Shown here: positions 37,820 through 50,660 of the stretch, one piece after another
How the letters are laid out: each line of letters opens with the position of its first letter
How positions within the stretch are numbered: position 1 is the first letter of the stretch
The notes under the pieces: generated by a model
The model's input: only the letters and a program-made list of their open reading frames with translations
The model's database searches: none
What the model was told of the DNA's origin: nothing
Assembly (NCBI RefSeq): GCF_014805625.2
Contig: NW_023998415.1
Location: 20,217,939-20,281,938 of the forward strand
Direction of reading: 5' to 3'
From: Glossina fuscipes
Lineage: Eukaryota > Arthropoda > Insecta > Diptera > Glossinidae
Length of the DNA: 64,000 nt
Position numbers and translations under genes: made by a program

Positions 37820-37846
37820 TTTCTCTCTCTCTCTCTCTCTCTCTCG
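37820..37846. repeat. (CT)n microsatellite
   Basis: An uninterrupted CT run ends in CGCTCGC, followed by a tandem CGCTTCAAG duplication at about 37848-37868. Confidence 0.9.
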
Positions 37847-37868
37847 CTCGCTTCAAGCCGCTTCAAGT

Positions 37869-38341
37869 AAATTTACAAATACACAGAGAATTTATATATA
37901 TAAATTAATATGGAAAAACCTAAAGAATCAGTTAAACAAGCGACGTAATTAAAAAAAGTCCAGAGTGATGTAGGAATGAAATTGAATGAATAATTGCCGT
38001 TACAATATGAATGACATTGACACCCGCGAACGTGTTACGGTAGAATTCATGCACTCTTGCGTAAACCCAATTACCCAATAGGTGCGGACAGAAGGCTGTA
38101 TACGATAATTCTTATCTCTAAGTGCTACGTGAAGTTTCCTCATCAAGAGTTTTGTTTCAAGCTTCCCTTCATCATTGAGTTAATTTGATCGATAGTCGTT
38201 GACTTAAGGTGTCAGACCGAAGCTGAATAGATTTGTTCGTGTTTGAAATGTAATCGTTTCTCGTTGCGAATTTATTCATAAATTCAAGTTTAATTAAAAA
38301 AATTTTAAGTTAGAATAAATTATTCCTCGACAATAACAATG

Positions 38342-38377
<36 letters not shown>

Positions 38378-39783
38378 TTACATTAATTTCCCATTAAGAG
38401 CCTTACTAATAATTTAATTTTTTCTCTATTTTCTTTTTCGCTGTCTTTTCGTTTTTTATTCTTCAGTTTTATTAGTAAACGGCGAAGTGATTCACTTGAT
38501 TAAATCAGTAACCAAATGAGTACGTGTTAAGAATGGTTGATTAACAATCAACGGCTAGCGTAACAGCTATGAAAACAGGCTATTAAAAGAGTCTTTATTT
38601 TATTAGTTTTAAATTTCGTCACACCAACAACAACAATCGCTCTATGTGCGCGTAATAATTTTGTTATTCCATTTGCAACACTTATAGGCAGCGCTTAATG
38701 GCCCCTCACAAGCATTTTCAATCAGTGTAAAATTTCGACTCGATTCAAATTTACTTATTTGTCCATTTTTTTTTTTTTATAAATGACTGGTTTGTTGTTG
38801 ATGGAATACTTACATCTGTGGAATTTGAATTTTTTCTTTTTATATTTTTAATAAATGGGGCGTTGATTTCGTCTTTCCCTATTCTCAAGGTCGGAAAAAT
38901 TTATATAAAATAACCTATACGTTGTTTATCGAATTGAAGAATCGATGCAAAAGGCCCGAAAATTATTCAAAAGCAAAATTAATCTCAAAAAATAACGAAA
39001 AATTTCTACATACTGTGTTTACACCTGGAATGCCAAGTGCAATTTTCAAAGTTGAACGTGTCTCGAAATACTTAATTGGTTTATTGCTAAAGTTATGTCT
39101 AGTCTTAGTAGACGAAATAAAAGTCTTTAAGAAATAATAAAAAAAAAAAAAAAAAACTTTTAATAAAAACCGTGAAAATATTTACTTTGTATGGAATAAC
39201 AAGTTAATCGCCTAAAATAAAACAAAATAAAAAAGTTTCTTAAAAGACATGAACCAAATTTCATTGACCCTCTATCGCAGCGACCAGAAGTGCTTCGTCG
39301 TATGGTAGAAAAACCGAAAATGTTACACTGAACTCAAGGAAGAGAAAGAGAAAAATCAATATTACATAAATATTACAATTTCTTGGGTATTAAACGAACA
39401 AGCAAAACAACACAACAAAAAAACTTTTGTTTAGTTGAAAAAAAAGTCTTCGACTAAGAAGTAATACTTAACTAGAATCGTCGAATGGCGAGAAGGAGAC
39501 CAAAAAACCAAAACGCACACAAGCACACAAGCGTTCACAAACACGGCACAGGCACGGTATTGGTATTAATAATAGCCGTTATTGGGGTAAAACAATAACA
39601 ATAAAATATCCTAAGTTATGTTTAGACATTTAGTTTAGTTCCAAGTTTATTACGTGCCAAATCTAGCTGGAGTATTATCATAATAGTCTTGGTGTCGTTG
39701 TTGCTTTTTTTTTTTTGGCGAAGCTGTTAAAAACACTATAAAATAGTGGCACATAAAATATAGAGCTGCATTCATTATGTAAG
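37869..39783. other. Non-coding stretch
   Basis: (AAT)n at about 38341-38374 and A-runs near 39137-39156. The 38922-39137 frame starts at TTG, ends KVFKK, has no domain and is left uncalled. Confidence 0.5.
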
Positions 39784-39826
39784 AAAGAAGAAGAAGAAGA
39801 AGAAGAAGAAGAAAAAAAAAAAAAAA
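39784..39826. repeat. (GAA)n microsatellite with A-run
   Basis: GAAGAA repeats at about 39784-39812 followed by about 14 A. They generate the Ser- and Phe-rich minus-strand frames at 39650-39869. Confidence 0.9.
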
Positions 39827-39891
39827 GAATGACAAACGTACAGACAGCCTTAGCGGCCCCCAAACCCACTTATTTATTTTTCATATTTCAG

Positions 39892-40029
39892 ACGGGGCGA
39901 AGCAGAAAAAGTGTTTTGTTATGTTTAAACGCGTGCGAATTGCCAAGAACATGTGCCAATCTCTGTTACATTGGTACTGATATACGGTCGTTAGAATTGT
40001 GCCGTCGCACACATTAGATTCTTAATAAA
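39892..40029 (+). other. Weak candidate terminal exon with poly(A) signal
   Basis: A pyrimidine-rich acceptor (TTTTTCATATTTCAG) ends at 39891. From 39892 a frame reads TGRSRKSVLLCLNACELPRT and on for 41 codons, with six Cys, to TAG at 40015. An AATAAA hexamer follows at 40024-40029. Acceptor, short frame and poly(A) signal are in the right order for a 3' exon, but the upstream exon is unknown and AATAAA is common in AT-rich DNA. Confidence 0.2.
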
Positions 40030-41294
40030 CCAGCAATACAAGCACTTACGTATATTATGTTAAATTTTCTAACAAATATTGAGCCTAACAATAGACATAA
40101 CCTTAGTTGGTCAGTTAGTCAGTGCTAAGCACCGATTTTTATAAAAATAAAACGAGAAAATGAAATGCTTTTGGATGAGTTACAATATCTGATAGGCTCA
40201 ATACTTTTTTAATTGATCTTATACGTACAGCCAAGCAGTAAGTATAATATAGGTCTTTGCTGCAATATATAAATGTTTGTCATAAATGTTTTATGCTCCG
40301 ATACATTCTTCTCTCACTCCTGTTGGGTTTTTTCTTACTTTAGATTTATTTTGGTTTTTTTTCTTTTTTTTTTCTTTTTCACATTTTTGTATTATTTTGT
40401 AATGTTTTCCCAAGATTTTTCGTCCAAGTGTAGCTATGAATTACTTGCTCACTTACTTGAGGAATTTTCCCTTTCACGTTTTCTTAGTGATTTCTACACA
40501 TCACGTCTTTATGTTCTTGTTACTCTCTAAGATAGATTTCGTTTTTCTTTTTTTCTGCTCAAAGAAGACGTGACAAAAATTTCAGACCACACTCGCACTA
40601 AGTACAGCTTAGAATGTGTCATCAGCAGTAAAGTTTTTTTGACAAATTGTTTGAAAAAGTTTGTAGCAACAAAACGATGAAGACGACTCTAATATGTCTC
40701 TTGTTCGTTTTTGACTTTGCTTTACGCTTAAAATTTAAATAAATAATAATAAAATAAATTATATAAAATATCTTCTATAATTAAATTTTTATTTTAATGA
40801 ACTAAACAGTGGAAAATAAATGTTTCCCCAAAGTTACTATTATTTGACTTTATTTGAGGCGTTCGAAGTAAAATCGAGTTTCATCTTCTTTTATATAATT
40901 AATTTTTTAATCTTTCTTTTATATAATTAACTTTTTGCTATTTAAACAATTACAATCTAACTTATCGCCTTAGAATGTCGGATTCCACTCTCGAAGTCCT
41001 GTTATTTCTTATCTGTATCGAGGTATGGTTAACAAAAAGATAGCCTTGAATAATATTTAAATATTGTCCATCCAACATTGTATGGGCGTCACTGGATAGA
41101 AGAAAGTGCCCGTCAGGACACTAGGTTATATACAAGTGTATAATAAAGTAATGGGAGATTGGAATTTCTTTTTATACACCCATCAATTAAGTGCAAAATA
41201 TATAAGCATTGTTTACATTTATTGGACTTCAACTAGGCGGTTCTATGTGCACTTGATTTGTCAACTTCTGTACAAAAATCGAAAGAAGATTTAC
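40030..41294. other. Non-coding stretch
   Basis: AT-rich. A short direct repeat (CTTTTATATAATTAA) occurs at about 40889 and 40916. No gene is supported. Confidence 0.5.
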
Positions 41295-41415
41295 ACGATT
41301 TATTCAGAATCACTTTCTGAACCAACTCAAGCTTGTCTATTCGTCCGTTTATTTAATGTCTCTTCATTTGCTTTTGTGTTCAATCTACAGATTACAATTT
41401 CTAAAATATTTTGAA
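41295..41415 (+). repeat. Dispersed T-rich repeat, partial copy R5
   Basis: Contains ATTCAGAATCACTTTCTGAA, GCTTGTCTATTCGTCCG and TTTGTGTTCAATCTACAGAT, then TTTCTAAAATATTTTG. The order agrees with R7 and R10. Confidence 0.55.
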
Positions 41416-43094
41416 AAAATTTTGTATACGTATCCGATTTAGCTCGAGAGTTTACTAATCCTGCGGAAAAGCAATTCGATCGGATATACTAATTTCTGGA
41501 ATCTCCTCGATCCATAAAACCTTTCGCATGACAAAAAGCTCTAATTTATATTATTTATGAATGAAACCTCATTGGCTGCAGATATTTTGAATCCCATCCA
41601 AAGACTCTCTTGAAAGGAAGCCTTTATATGGAAATCTTAGTTTTTAATGCATTATGACACAAATAGGTAAGAAATAAAATGATCTTTGATAAGAAAATTC
41701 ATTTTGATAAATTTAAATCACGTGAGTTCTTCTCGCCCAAAAACTCCTATAAAAAATATGCCTTTGGATACAGTGGACATCATTAATATATTTCATCATG
41801 AAACTATATAAAGAATTAGACGAAGACGTTAAATCGTTATTTGTCAAAATAGTGACGCAACAAATACTCAAAATAACAAAAATATTCCGTAACACAAATG
41901 TAACGGACCGGAATTTATTATTTAGTAGGAGACACGATTTTTTATTGTATAACTTTTATTAATTAATTTCAGGTCTGGCCACATCGTGCAAGCATACCAA
42001 TCTTCTTTACATTCTAAATAAATCTTAACGGGGTTACCTTCATTCTTAAAACTATTATTAATTCCCATAAAGGGATTTGGAAGAGGGAAAAATCTTCAAT
42101 GTATGGAATCATTTTTGAAAACATGAAGAGAAAATGTGCAAAAAAATTTCGGAAGATATTTCATCGTCAGCAGATTTAACAAAATCGATTCGAAAGATTT
42201 TCTTTTTCAGGATTGCTCGCTCATAAAATATGTTTAAAAAATAACTGCAGTTACATAAACAAAGTAATTTTTCTTTTAAGTAATATTCAATTAACTGAAC
42301 GGTAGTGTAAAATGATGACTTTGCTTATACAACAGAGTTCAGCTAATTCAAAATTTTCATTTGCTTAGATGAATTGAGTTAAACGAAGACCTCTGACCCG
42401 ACATAAAGTCAATATAAGCCAATCGTACATAAAATGTATCTGATATATTCGGTCTTTGCCGAATTAAAGTTGTTTTCAGCTGTCGATTAATGTCAAAATT
42501 CATGATATCTCGCATTTACATATCCTTATCAGAATCCATGAAATGAGGTTCTTTGCCCCCAATGGTTGAACCTTCCAAGATCGGAAAATTCTACATACAA
42601 AATTTATAAATGCCGTGTATTTACACTTGTGGCATTTACACTCACTTCGCAAATCTGTGCTCTCGACTGGTCGTACCCGCACAAAAGATCTCTTGCGATT
42701 AAACCAAAATTGCGAATGCAAACGCAACTGACGACATATCTTGGCAACATACAAGGAGTCTTGTATAGAGAGTGTATATATTGTATGAAGCATGCAAGAA
42801 AGTTTTGGTGTTTTTTAAATGATTCTGAATCTGACAAATTTTCATTTATTGTAATAAATTTATTTCTATTATGAAACCAGGATGAACGTTCAGGGGCTGT
42901 GTAGATGCACTGGTTACTTTAGTAATTGTGCGCATATTTCTACGCATACGATTCCTACTCTCAAGTTTTTTCACTTTTAACTTTTTCGCTTTCAATTAGC
43001 CCTGACAAATTTCAATAATAAAAGTGACTTGGGCGGATATTTACAAACATACCTGTGGTATGAGTATGCAACAAACTGTTCTTGTCGTTTCTAA
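41416..43094. other. Non-coding stretch
   Basis: No simple repeats of note. Opposite-strand frames overlap at 42500-42874 (102 and 97 codons), neither with a recognisable domain. Confidence 0.45.
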
Positions 43095-43240
43095 GACCCG
43101 ATCGCTGATCGGCTAATTCTAATCCTAACTCGAATCAGCCATTGTTGCATTTTTATTTGTGTACTCGTCCGTTCGTCTGTCCACCCGTCTGTCTGCCTCC
43201 CTGCGACCCTGTTATGTCGCATTTTCTGGCGACAAAGGTT
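43095..43240 (+). repeat. Dispersed T-rich repeat, degenerate copy R6
   Basis: Marked by CTCGTCCGTTCGTCTGTCCA then CCCGTCTGTCTGCC and TTCTGGCGACAAAGG. The flanking CGATCGCTGATCGG fits the start of the family less well. Confidence 0.4.
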
Positions 43241-43431
43241 TTCTTGTTTTCTTATGATTCCATTTCCATGGAATTTCGCGTTGAACGTTTATTCTATCGA
43301 TATTTCCCCTTGGGTTCTTAACAGAAATACTCTACGGGTACCGATCTCTGGAGGCCTCCGACATTTGGGTGCGGCGCTTTGCGTAGGTAGCTACGATTAA
43401 GTATAACAGAAGGATATAGAAGAGGCACAAT

Positions 43432-43629
43432 ATGTCTGACTATGAAGTTATTGAGCCAGTGGTGTTTGATCCAAAAAGTGCAAAGATTCGGTTTGAGCAC
43501 AAAGCCAATATGTTAGGGATGACCATCCATAGCCAGATCAATGGCTGTGACGCTAACTGGGACTTGCGCAGTGATGAATTCACAATACCATGTAGCGTTA
43601 AGCTTTACGCAGGCAGGTGTACGCATTAA
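43432..43629 (+). other. Coding-like ORF, unrecognised
   Basis: An ATG-started 65-codon frame reads MSDYEVIEPVVFDPKSAKI, then HKANMLGMTIHSQINGCDA and DLRSDEFTIPCSVKLYAG. It is GC-richer than its surroundings (roughly 45 percent by eye) and has no simple repeats. A weak donor (GCAG then GTGTAC) lies near its end at 43616. No domain is recognised. It could be an exon, a transposon fragment, or chance. Confidence 0.25.
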
Positions 43630-44924
43630 CGTGTATAGATATATTTGCCATTTTATCGTCTATTGCTCAAAAACTGAGGTAAAAAACTAAGCTGTACACC
43701 CAACTAAGTGCAGCAGAGTGAACTCGACCAATTTGCAATAAGCCCATTACTTGCATAACTATGGCATATATTGGTTTATATTATTTTCCTCTAAAGTTAT
43801 CTGAAAGTCCAGTGAGAGAATGGACCCGATCGCCGAAGAAAATCAATAAATCCTTTTTTTGTTGTTGGGTTCTCTTCTATTGGCGATAATAGGGAACGAA
43901 CATTTGCTATAAGGTATACGTAACGAATTTTCATACTTGTTAACCGATTAATATTTTTTGCCGAAAAATTTTGATTCTTTCGCTTCTGGTCTTTCGCTTT
44001 GTTTGCTTTTATTTACTTAAATTTTCTTTCCGATACCAATTACCTTGACTGAGTGAATTGAAATGCAAGAAGTGTAACATCTTTAGTACATACCTGTAAG
44101 AAAAAAGAAGAGAAAGCATAAAAGTTAAAGTGAAACTTGTGTTTACTTCTATTATTCATTAGATTTTTATTAAAATTTTTTTTATTTAAGGAATTTCTGT
44201 TTTTTACGTCTACCCGATCGTGACTAAAAGGGAAATTCAAAAAAACTCTTCTTTTCCTATATTTCAACTTTTGGAAGGCTTCGGGTAAGAATAATAATTT
44301 TTACTTTAAACGAGATATACGATGTGCACGTCAACTGTTTTCGGAGTTAACTTTTTAATTAAAGCTTTAATAATATATACTTTATTAATAAAAAAAAAAA
44401 AAATGAAAAAAAAAACGCTATTATATTAATAGAAACTAATGAATGAATAAATTAATTAGTTCGGTAATAAAGAAAAAATTAAAACAAAATCATAAAAACA
44501 TTATTGTGTTTATTATATGACCAATAAAAAAAAAAAACAAAAAAAAAGGGGAAAAAAGGCTGCAAGTGTTTGTGTGTATATGGGTGCGTTTAAGGCAATC
44601 TGTCACACTTCGATATCCAGCATTATTATTGATATATTCGTCGTCCAAGGATAGCCGTAGTCTATAACTAACTGTGAAATCATCCGGCCTTCTTTTCCTT
44701 TAGTCTGTGAACGATTTTAATATTTGATAACATTTTAGTTGTCAGTGAGCTGACCTTTAATGATATTCACCAATAAGCGGGATGAAGTAACGCATGCATT
44801 ATGTCTGCTAAAAGTTGCATTAAAAATGGTAGTTCACTATAGTTGATGGAAGTCTACACTCAAAACAAACTCAAGGTATCCCATAAAATATATAGGTATA
44901 TAGGTATATTAAGTTCGTGCGAAT
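43630..44924. other. Non-coding stretch
   Basis: A-runs at about 44390-44402 and 44528-44547. Nothing else was recognised. Confidence 0.5.
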
Positions 44925-45230
44925 GTATGGAACATCCAGAGGGACTTGAGTTATACCGATCATTTCAGAATCGTTTGTCGAGCTTACCACCGTCCGTCTT
45001 ACCGCCTATCAGTTTTGTGTTTTTGTGTTCAACTTACAAGTTGAAATTTTACTCATATTTTGATAAAAAGTGGTTCATCTGCATATTTTGAGCAAAGGAC
45101 GAACGCTAGTAAAGACGGTTCCGATGGCCTCACTTTTTTGCCCACTTTCCGTAAAACACCTTATATAAATAACTGTATTAAGCGGAGGGGTTAGGCTATT
45201 TAATGGCGGGCCGTGTTTTTATTGCTTTTG
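44925..45230 (+). repeat. Dispersed T-rich repeat, copy R7
   Basis: Blocks in order: GAATGTATGGAACATCCAGA, GGGACTTGAGTTATACCGAT, TCAGAATCGTTTG, ACCGTCCGTCTTACCG, TGTGTTCAACTTACAAG, CAAAGGACGAACGC, and GCGGGCCGTG near 45208. This copy spans almost the whole family and helps define its order. Confidence 0.65.
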
Positions 45231-47431
45231 GTTTTAAATTTAAAAGGTTTTAGTCAAATTTCTTTAATGATATGAGTAAACGCAACAGTAAATGTTTCTT
45301 CTTAAATTAACAACAAAATATTCTTAAATTAAAGCGGAATAGACGCTATGGATCCACAGTAATTCGACTCTAGATATTTAGCAGTCTAAACGATTGGATA
45401 GCTAGAGATAGTAGACCTTTTCACTGTGTGCCCTATCAACTTGTGATGGTGCAATTTACGAATGGATTGCAGGGATTTCGAGGTAACCTTTGCAGTTATG
45501 GTTTAATAATCTTGGCTTAATAAACACGTAAATGTATCTGTGCAAGTGAATAAATAAACCTTTGACTTGACCCCTACAATTTAGTATTCCTGAGAATTTG
45601 CCTTTTGTATGCGTACCTCACACAATACTCTTACGTTTTTAATAGGGTAGGCTAGTGTGCCGAGCGTTGCGAGAGGCAGAAGAAAGTGGAGCTCAGCTAG
45701 CGATTAAGATCTCGAAGAATATGATTTGTATGCTGTAATCAAAATTATTAGAAACTCTTTTTAAGAGAAAAAATGAAATATTTTTTATTATTTTCTTCTT
45801 CACAAACAAAAATGTTATCATTACAGGAAATACATACAAACACGTTCACACTCATCCATAGACTTACACACACATATATATATATATCTATATATACGCT
45901 ATAAATGCTTGTGCATACATTCAATAAATATGGAGACACAAAGTGTAACGATAACGAGAGTAACAACAACAACAACAATAACAACAACAATAACGAAACA
46001 ATAACTAGACGATAGAAGAAAAATCGAAACTAATGTTCTACTTTTTTTTCTTCATTTTTTTAGAGCATTTTTAAGCTTGCTTGTTTTTGTTTTTGTTACC
46101 GGGAAACCGCGGAAATATGGAAAAAGTATTTCTTTTAGCACACACATGCGAGTACACAACAAAAATGCGCCAAAATGATTTTCAACTTTAATGGGCGGGG
46201 GTAATAAAAATGCAGTATTTCCAGTATTTTGTTTTTATTATTGTTATTGTTGTTTTGCTTTGTGCGGCACGCGTTCATACTACATTCTTTCTTTGGTTCC
46301 TTTTTAACGGAAATATAAGAGATTTGTTACAGTTTTATTTGTTTTTTTTTTTTTTTAAAAACTAAAAAAATTTGCCAAAAAAATAAAAAAACTGAATCGA
46401 AATGAAAATTTTAATGGCTCTTTATATATAGAGGATATGGTGTATATATGCGGTTTATGGAAAACGAGGTCATCAATTTTTTTACCGTTTTGTTTTTTTT
46501 TTTTTCTTGTTTTTGCAAGAGGGTGAGAGAAGTGCGCCAACGTAAAATCAAGGCGAAATTCGATTTAGAATTATTCTGCTGCATTGGCAGCAAGCAGAGG
46601 GCGCAAGCTTCTTTCAATCATAATTTAGGCTTTTAGGCAATTTAGAAATTCCATATTCCTTATTTGCTTTCGACCGCTTTGATATCGAGAAGAAATAACA
46701 AGAACACAGGATGTAAACACTTGGGTTTACTCTTTTCTGATACGCGAGGCGCCTTTAAATGCTTTTCTTATTTGTACGTTTTTTTTTTATTTTTCATTTA
46801 TTTATTACAGATTAGCTAGAAATTCTTGAAATCCCTGAGCTCAGCTTATCTTACAGGAAATTCATATTAATTCAGTTCTTGTTTTTTTTTTTTTTTTTTT
46901 TTTGTTTTTTATTACATTTAAACAATTATTTAAGTGAGCGAACAGGGCAGACCGTTAAATAGAAAAGAAAGAAGAAAAAAAAAAAAGAAAGAAAACGCAG
47001 AAGTCTACGGTTTTCATCTTGGAACAAAAGCAACGAATGCTTAGAAAAATCACGATAAATAAGTGGAACGAAAAGTGTATGCGTTGAAGTACTACAGCGT
47101 AAAATAAAACAAATAAAGAAACCCCCGCTATGATAAAACCAATAAGGCTTTGTACAATCAAGCGAGAATTTTAACAAGAGATGACATACAAAAAATCGAA
47201 CGTATATCAAGAAATGTGTATTGTGTACGCCAAAGAAACCCCGGTTGGATATATCGAGGTTCTATCCATAATACTTTAGCAAAGATGCACAACTATTGTA
47301 ACGAAAATCGCAGAACGATTGCCAACGCTAGGCACCTTAGTTGAATGTGTGTAATCAGGGAATTTTGGGCATATGATTGACATTTGTAGTCATCAAGCAG
47401 CGGTCAGAGCGATTTCAAATCTTAATCTAGG
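45231..47431. other. Non-coding stretch with T-runs
   Basis: ACA/ATA triplets at 45963-45990 and T-runs at about 46340-46355, 46491-46505 and 46882-46902. A plus-strand frame at 47150-47344 (contains KIERISRNVYCVRQRNPGW) lies just upstream of the 47.43-kb coding-like tract and might belong to it, but no splice link is clear. Confidence 0.4.
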
Positions 47432-47979
47432 CGACATCACCGGCAGTTCACTAACTACACTAAAGAGCATTTTCGACGGTTATTGACCAGGTACTGCCAG
47501 TCAGATGTCCAAAAAGTCCAATCGAATAAAATGATTAACAATAAAAATCTGTTGTTTTGTTAGGACAGTTGATTCTATTTGGAAGCGTAAAATTATCATC
47601 CGCTAGATATCTGGTGGCGTTATAGTTGGTGGGAGACGAGCGCACACTCAACGCACCGGGCGTGGTAAGCCACCGATTGTTAGACGGAGAGATGTATATG
47701 CACGTAAAAGCGAAGCCAATCTAAGACTCACACTACGGCCCTTTTCACGCGATTTTGTCCAAACAGATACCACTGAACCCTCGCTATGGGCCGACAATAA
47801 AGTCGCGGCTTCTTTACAACTACTGAACTCATCCGGAATGCCGAACTCATTTGAATGTGATGGTGGTGATGCTTGATTCAATTGTGTCGTGCAATGAAAT
47901 GGACTCAGGCCGCATTCTGCTTCCTGAGAAAGAGATCGGCCAATGTTCACTTTTGCTTTATACAACTACTTTCCCTTAA
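47432..47979 (+). pseudogene. Coding-like tract with candidate 73-nt intron
   Basis: Segment one (47432-47490) reads RHHRQFTNYTKEHFRRLLT after an AG and ends at a donor-like CAG/GTACTG. Segment two follows TTGTTTTGTTAG at 47563. Removing the 73 nt between them keeps one frame: TVDSIWKRKIIIR, then an in-frame TAG at 47604-47606, then SGGVIVGGRRAHTQ, KPPIVRRRDVYARKSEANLR, SRDFVQTDTTEPSLWADNKV and NSSGMPNSFECDGGDA, with TGA at 47874. In the next frame the sequence stays open from before that stop (ATG 47869) to 47979, reading LDSIVSCNEMDSGRILLPEK. An AATAAA lies at 48033. Small introns of this size are typical of flies. The TAG and the frame change favour a decaying gene, with stop readthrough or alternative splicing as other options. 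The minus strand is also open (47965-47648) but less protein-like. Family unknown. Confidence 0.4.
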
Positions 47980-50068
47980 AGAACGTAATATGTGCCCAAT
48001 TAGCTTGGTTTTTCAGTTCATAATAGGAAAGAAATAAATTAATGCCTTGCCTCCATAGATTAGTGTGAATCTCGAAAGAGCAGCAATCGCAGGATACAAT
48101 GTCTTCAGCGAGCATGCTAGAAGAACATGTTTAGACTAAGAGAACTGAGAAACAGTTCAGACAAACTCGGACTATCTCTCAAACCGCTTTCTTATCATCC
48201 TATTTTTACGATAAGATAAGGCAAGCTACGATATAGAGCTTCTTTAGATAGGCTTGAAAGTGTCTCTTACTATCTGTAGGATAGTTGCTTGTTCTCCTGT
48301 TTCACATTTAAGCACTACCAGATATATATATTACAACTGCAATCGTCCCCTTTTGGCTTAAGTGAGTTTCGACGCAAGGCGGAGCACATCGTTAAGTTAA
48401 CCTAATCAAATTAATCGAAATTGACGTTACTGCACCATATTAAGTAAAATCCTTTGTTCCTCTTCTTTAAATGCAAAACTTTAAAGGACCGCTAATGAGA
48501 ACTAATGCGATGACTAGACCTGAATAGATACCAATCAAAATTGGGCAATTCCTAAACAAGAAGGAAATTACAGTATAGTTAACCATCTTCTTACCATTCT
48601 CTTTCAAAATTAGGGACATTTCATTACTTAGACTTTAAACAATTGGCGCCAACAGCTTGCCAGTTAATACGATGCTATAGTAACTAGGCGAGTAAGAAAA
48701 TCCTCGCGTGCTTTACGCGTCTAATGTAATTCAAATAAAGATAGCAAAGTATGTAAAAAAAAAAAGAAGAAAAAAAGAAAAAAACAGGAATACATGAAAA
48801 ATTTCGCACTTTTTCCTTATGGTTGAAAGTTTGAAAAAGACCGTGACCAAGCCTTACGTTTAGTTTCACAAAAGAGCCTATGTTCGTCGGGTATACTTTT
48901 TTTTGTTTTGGTTTGAAGTCATATTGTTGGAGGCATTAAATTACACTAACACCTATTTTTTTATTTTTTTATTTTTTTTTTTCATTTTTAATTCTCCGCC
49001 AAAACTGTACTAACAATAGTGATAATGTTCCCTTCAAAAAAAATTTTTAGGGAAAGAAGATTCCAAAAAACGAAGAAAAAAATTTATTTTCATTTTTGGT
49101 GTATAACAGATATTTTGTTAACATATCATGTGACTTTCAATGTCTGACATGGACACAATAGTTTTATTATATTCATCGTTTACGAAATAAACGTGAAAAA
49201 AGAGAATAAAAAAAGAAAAGAAAAAAAGAAAAAAACAATTGGGTGTCTGAAATACGTGCATGCCACCCTTATCGCTAATGAAAGAGTAGACATAAAATAT
49301 CCTTTTGTTTAAAAGTATTAGACGACTCTAACAAGAACTGGTGTACATTTACCTCTTTCACAAGCATACATACATACGTGTATATATAATTCTATATATA
49401 TGTTTATCTATATGGACATGGATATGTATAGAGTTGAGTGTATACATAAAGTAAATTGTATTATAACATTAAGGGCATTTGGAAATCAACACACAAACAT
49501 ACATAAACCTGTGCGCGCTTTTTACTGCTATTCTCTTGTCTTTTATTTATTTATTTATTTATTTATTTTTTTTTTATTTTGTTATATCTTTAATTCATTC
49601 AACGTTATGCTAAATATATGATGATATTGATGATAATGATGATGCTAATGGAGATGACAGTGATGGTGCTGGTGGCTAAATGCTACAAGAACAAAAAACC
49701 AAAAAAAAAAAAAATAAAAATAAAAAAAAATTTCAAACTGTGTGGAAACAAAAAGCCAACAGGTTTATACAGATACTGGTATTCACTCATTCTTTTCATA
49801 CCTACCATATCTATCTATCTATGCATAAGTATATGGACGTGCATATGTACCACATGCATGCATACACCTACGTTATTTAGTTAACTGATACTTTCATTCA
49901 TTTTTAAATATATTCCCTTTGCAGTCAGGTTTAATTTTTATTGCGTTTTTCTTTTTGCTTTTTTTCTTTTGATGTCTCTCAACGTTTCTATTCTCTTTGC
50001 GTACAAAAAGTTCTTGTTTTATGTATTCATATATTTATATAATATATATATATATATAGATACCTATA
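47980..50068. other. Non-coding stretch
   Basis: Holds a possible poly(A) signal at 48033 linked to the tract above, purine-rich runs at 48756-48783 and 49201-49236, T-rich ATTT repeats at about 49542-49580, and ATG/GAT triplets at 49618-49670. Nothing else was recognised. Confidence 0.5.
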
Positions 50069-50337
50069 CAGGTATCCTGGCCTTAACATGGTTAATTCGT
50101 ACCATCCTGTATCGAAACCGTGTTGTAGGAAACTTTTTTATTTTCTTATTTAAACAAAGATAACATATGAAGCAACATAATTTAAGCTCAGAAAAGTGAA
50201 AATCAATTGAAAAAAAAATACTTTTTCGATTTTACGAAATAGCGTTGTATCGAGACCGTGCTATAAAAATCGCAAATTTGTACGCTGTTACATTGAAATC
50301 GTGCTTTACAAGCACCGTGTTAAGCGGTGGGTGCCTG
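50069..50337. mobile_element. pogo/Tigger-like MITE, 269 bp
   Basis: The left end is CAGGTATCC then TTAACATGGT. The reverse complement of the right end is CAGGCACCC then TTAACACGGT. Over about 25 bp the two ends agree at roughly 20 positions. Both are flanked by TA (50067-50068 and 50338-50339), the target duplication of the Tc1/mariner superfamily. CAGG...CCTG ends of this kind are known in the pogo/Tigger branch. Inside, TCGAAACCGTG and TCGAGACCGTG repeat the ACCGTG motif in both halves, so the element is partly self-complementary. It has no coding capacity, so it would have depended on a transposase elsewhere. I infer the class from the ends; the family itself is not one I can name. Confidence 0.65.
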
Positions 50338-50339
50338 TA

Positions 50340-50660
50340 TTTACTTTACTTTATTTTTAAAGTTTCATTATTTTTTATTATCTTATCTCGCAGTCATTTT
50401 GAAACGTTTGGTGATGTCGTTGTATTGTGTTCTCAACAAATTTTTCGTCCTTTTGGTTTTGTTGCTCAAATCATTGTAGCTAATGATTTTATTTGATTTA
50501 AAATACGTGTACGGCATCCTTTTCTTTGCTTTTGCTACGTGCGGTTTTTTTTCTTTTATTGTTTTGTTTATTTTGTTGTTAACCCTAACAAAAAAGTGGG
50601 AAAAAAAAAATGCAAACTGAATTTTTGTTGTTCGTTCAGATTTATTTGGAATAAGAATAT
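50340..50660. other. Non-coding spacer
   Basis: T-rich sequence between the MITE and repeat copy R8. Nothing was recognised. Confidence 0.5.
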
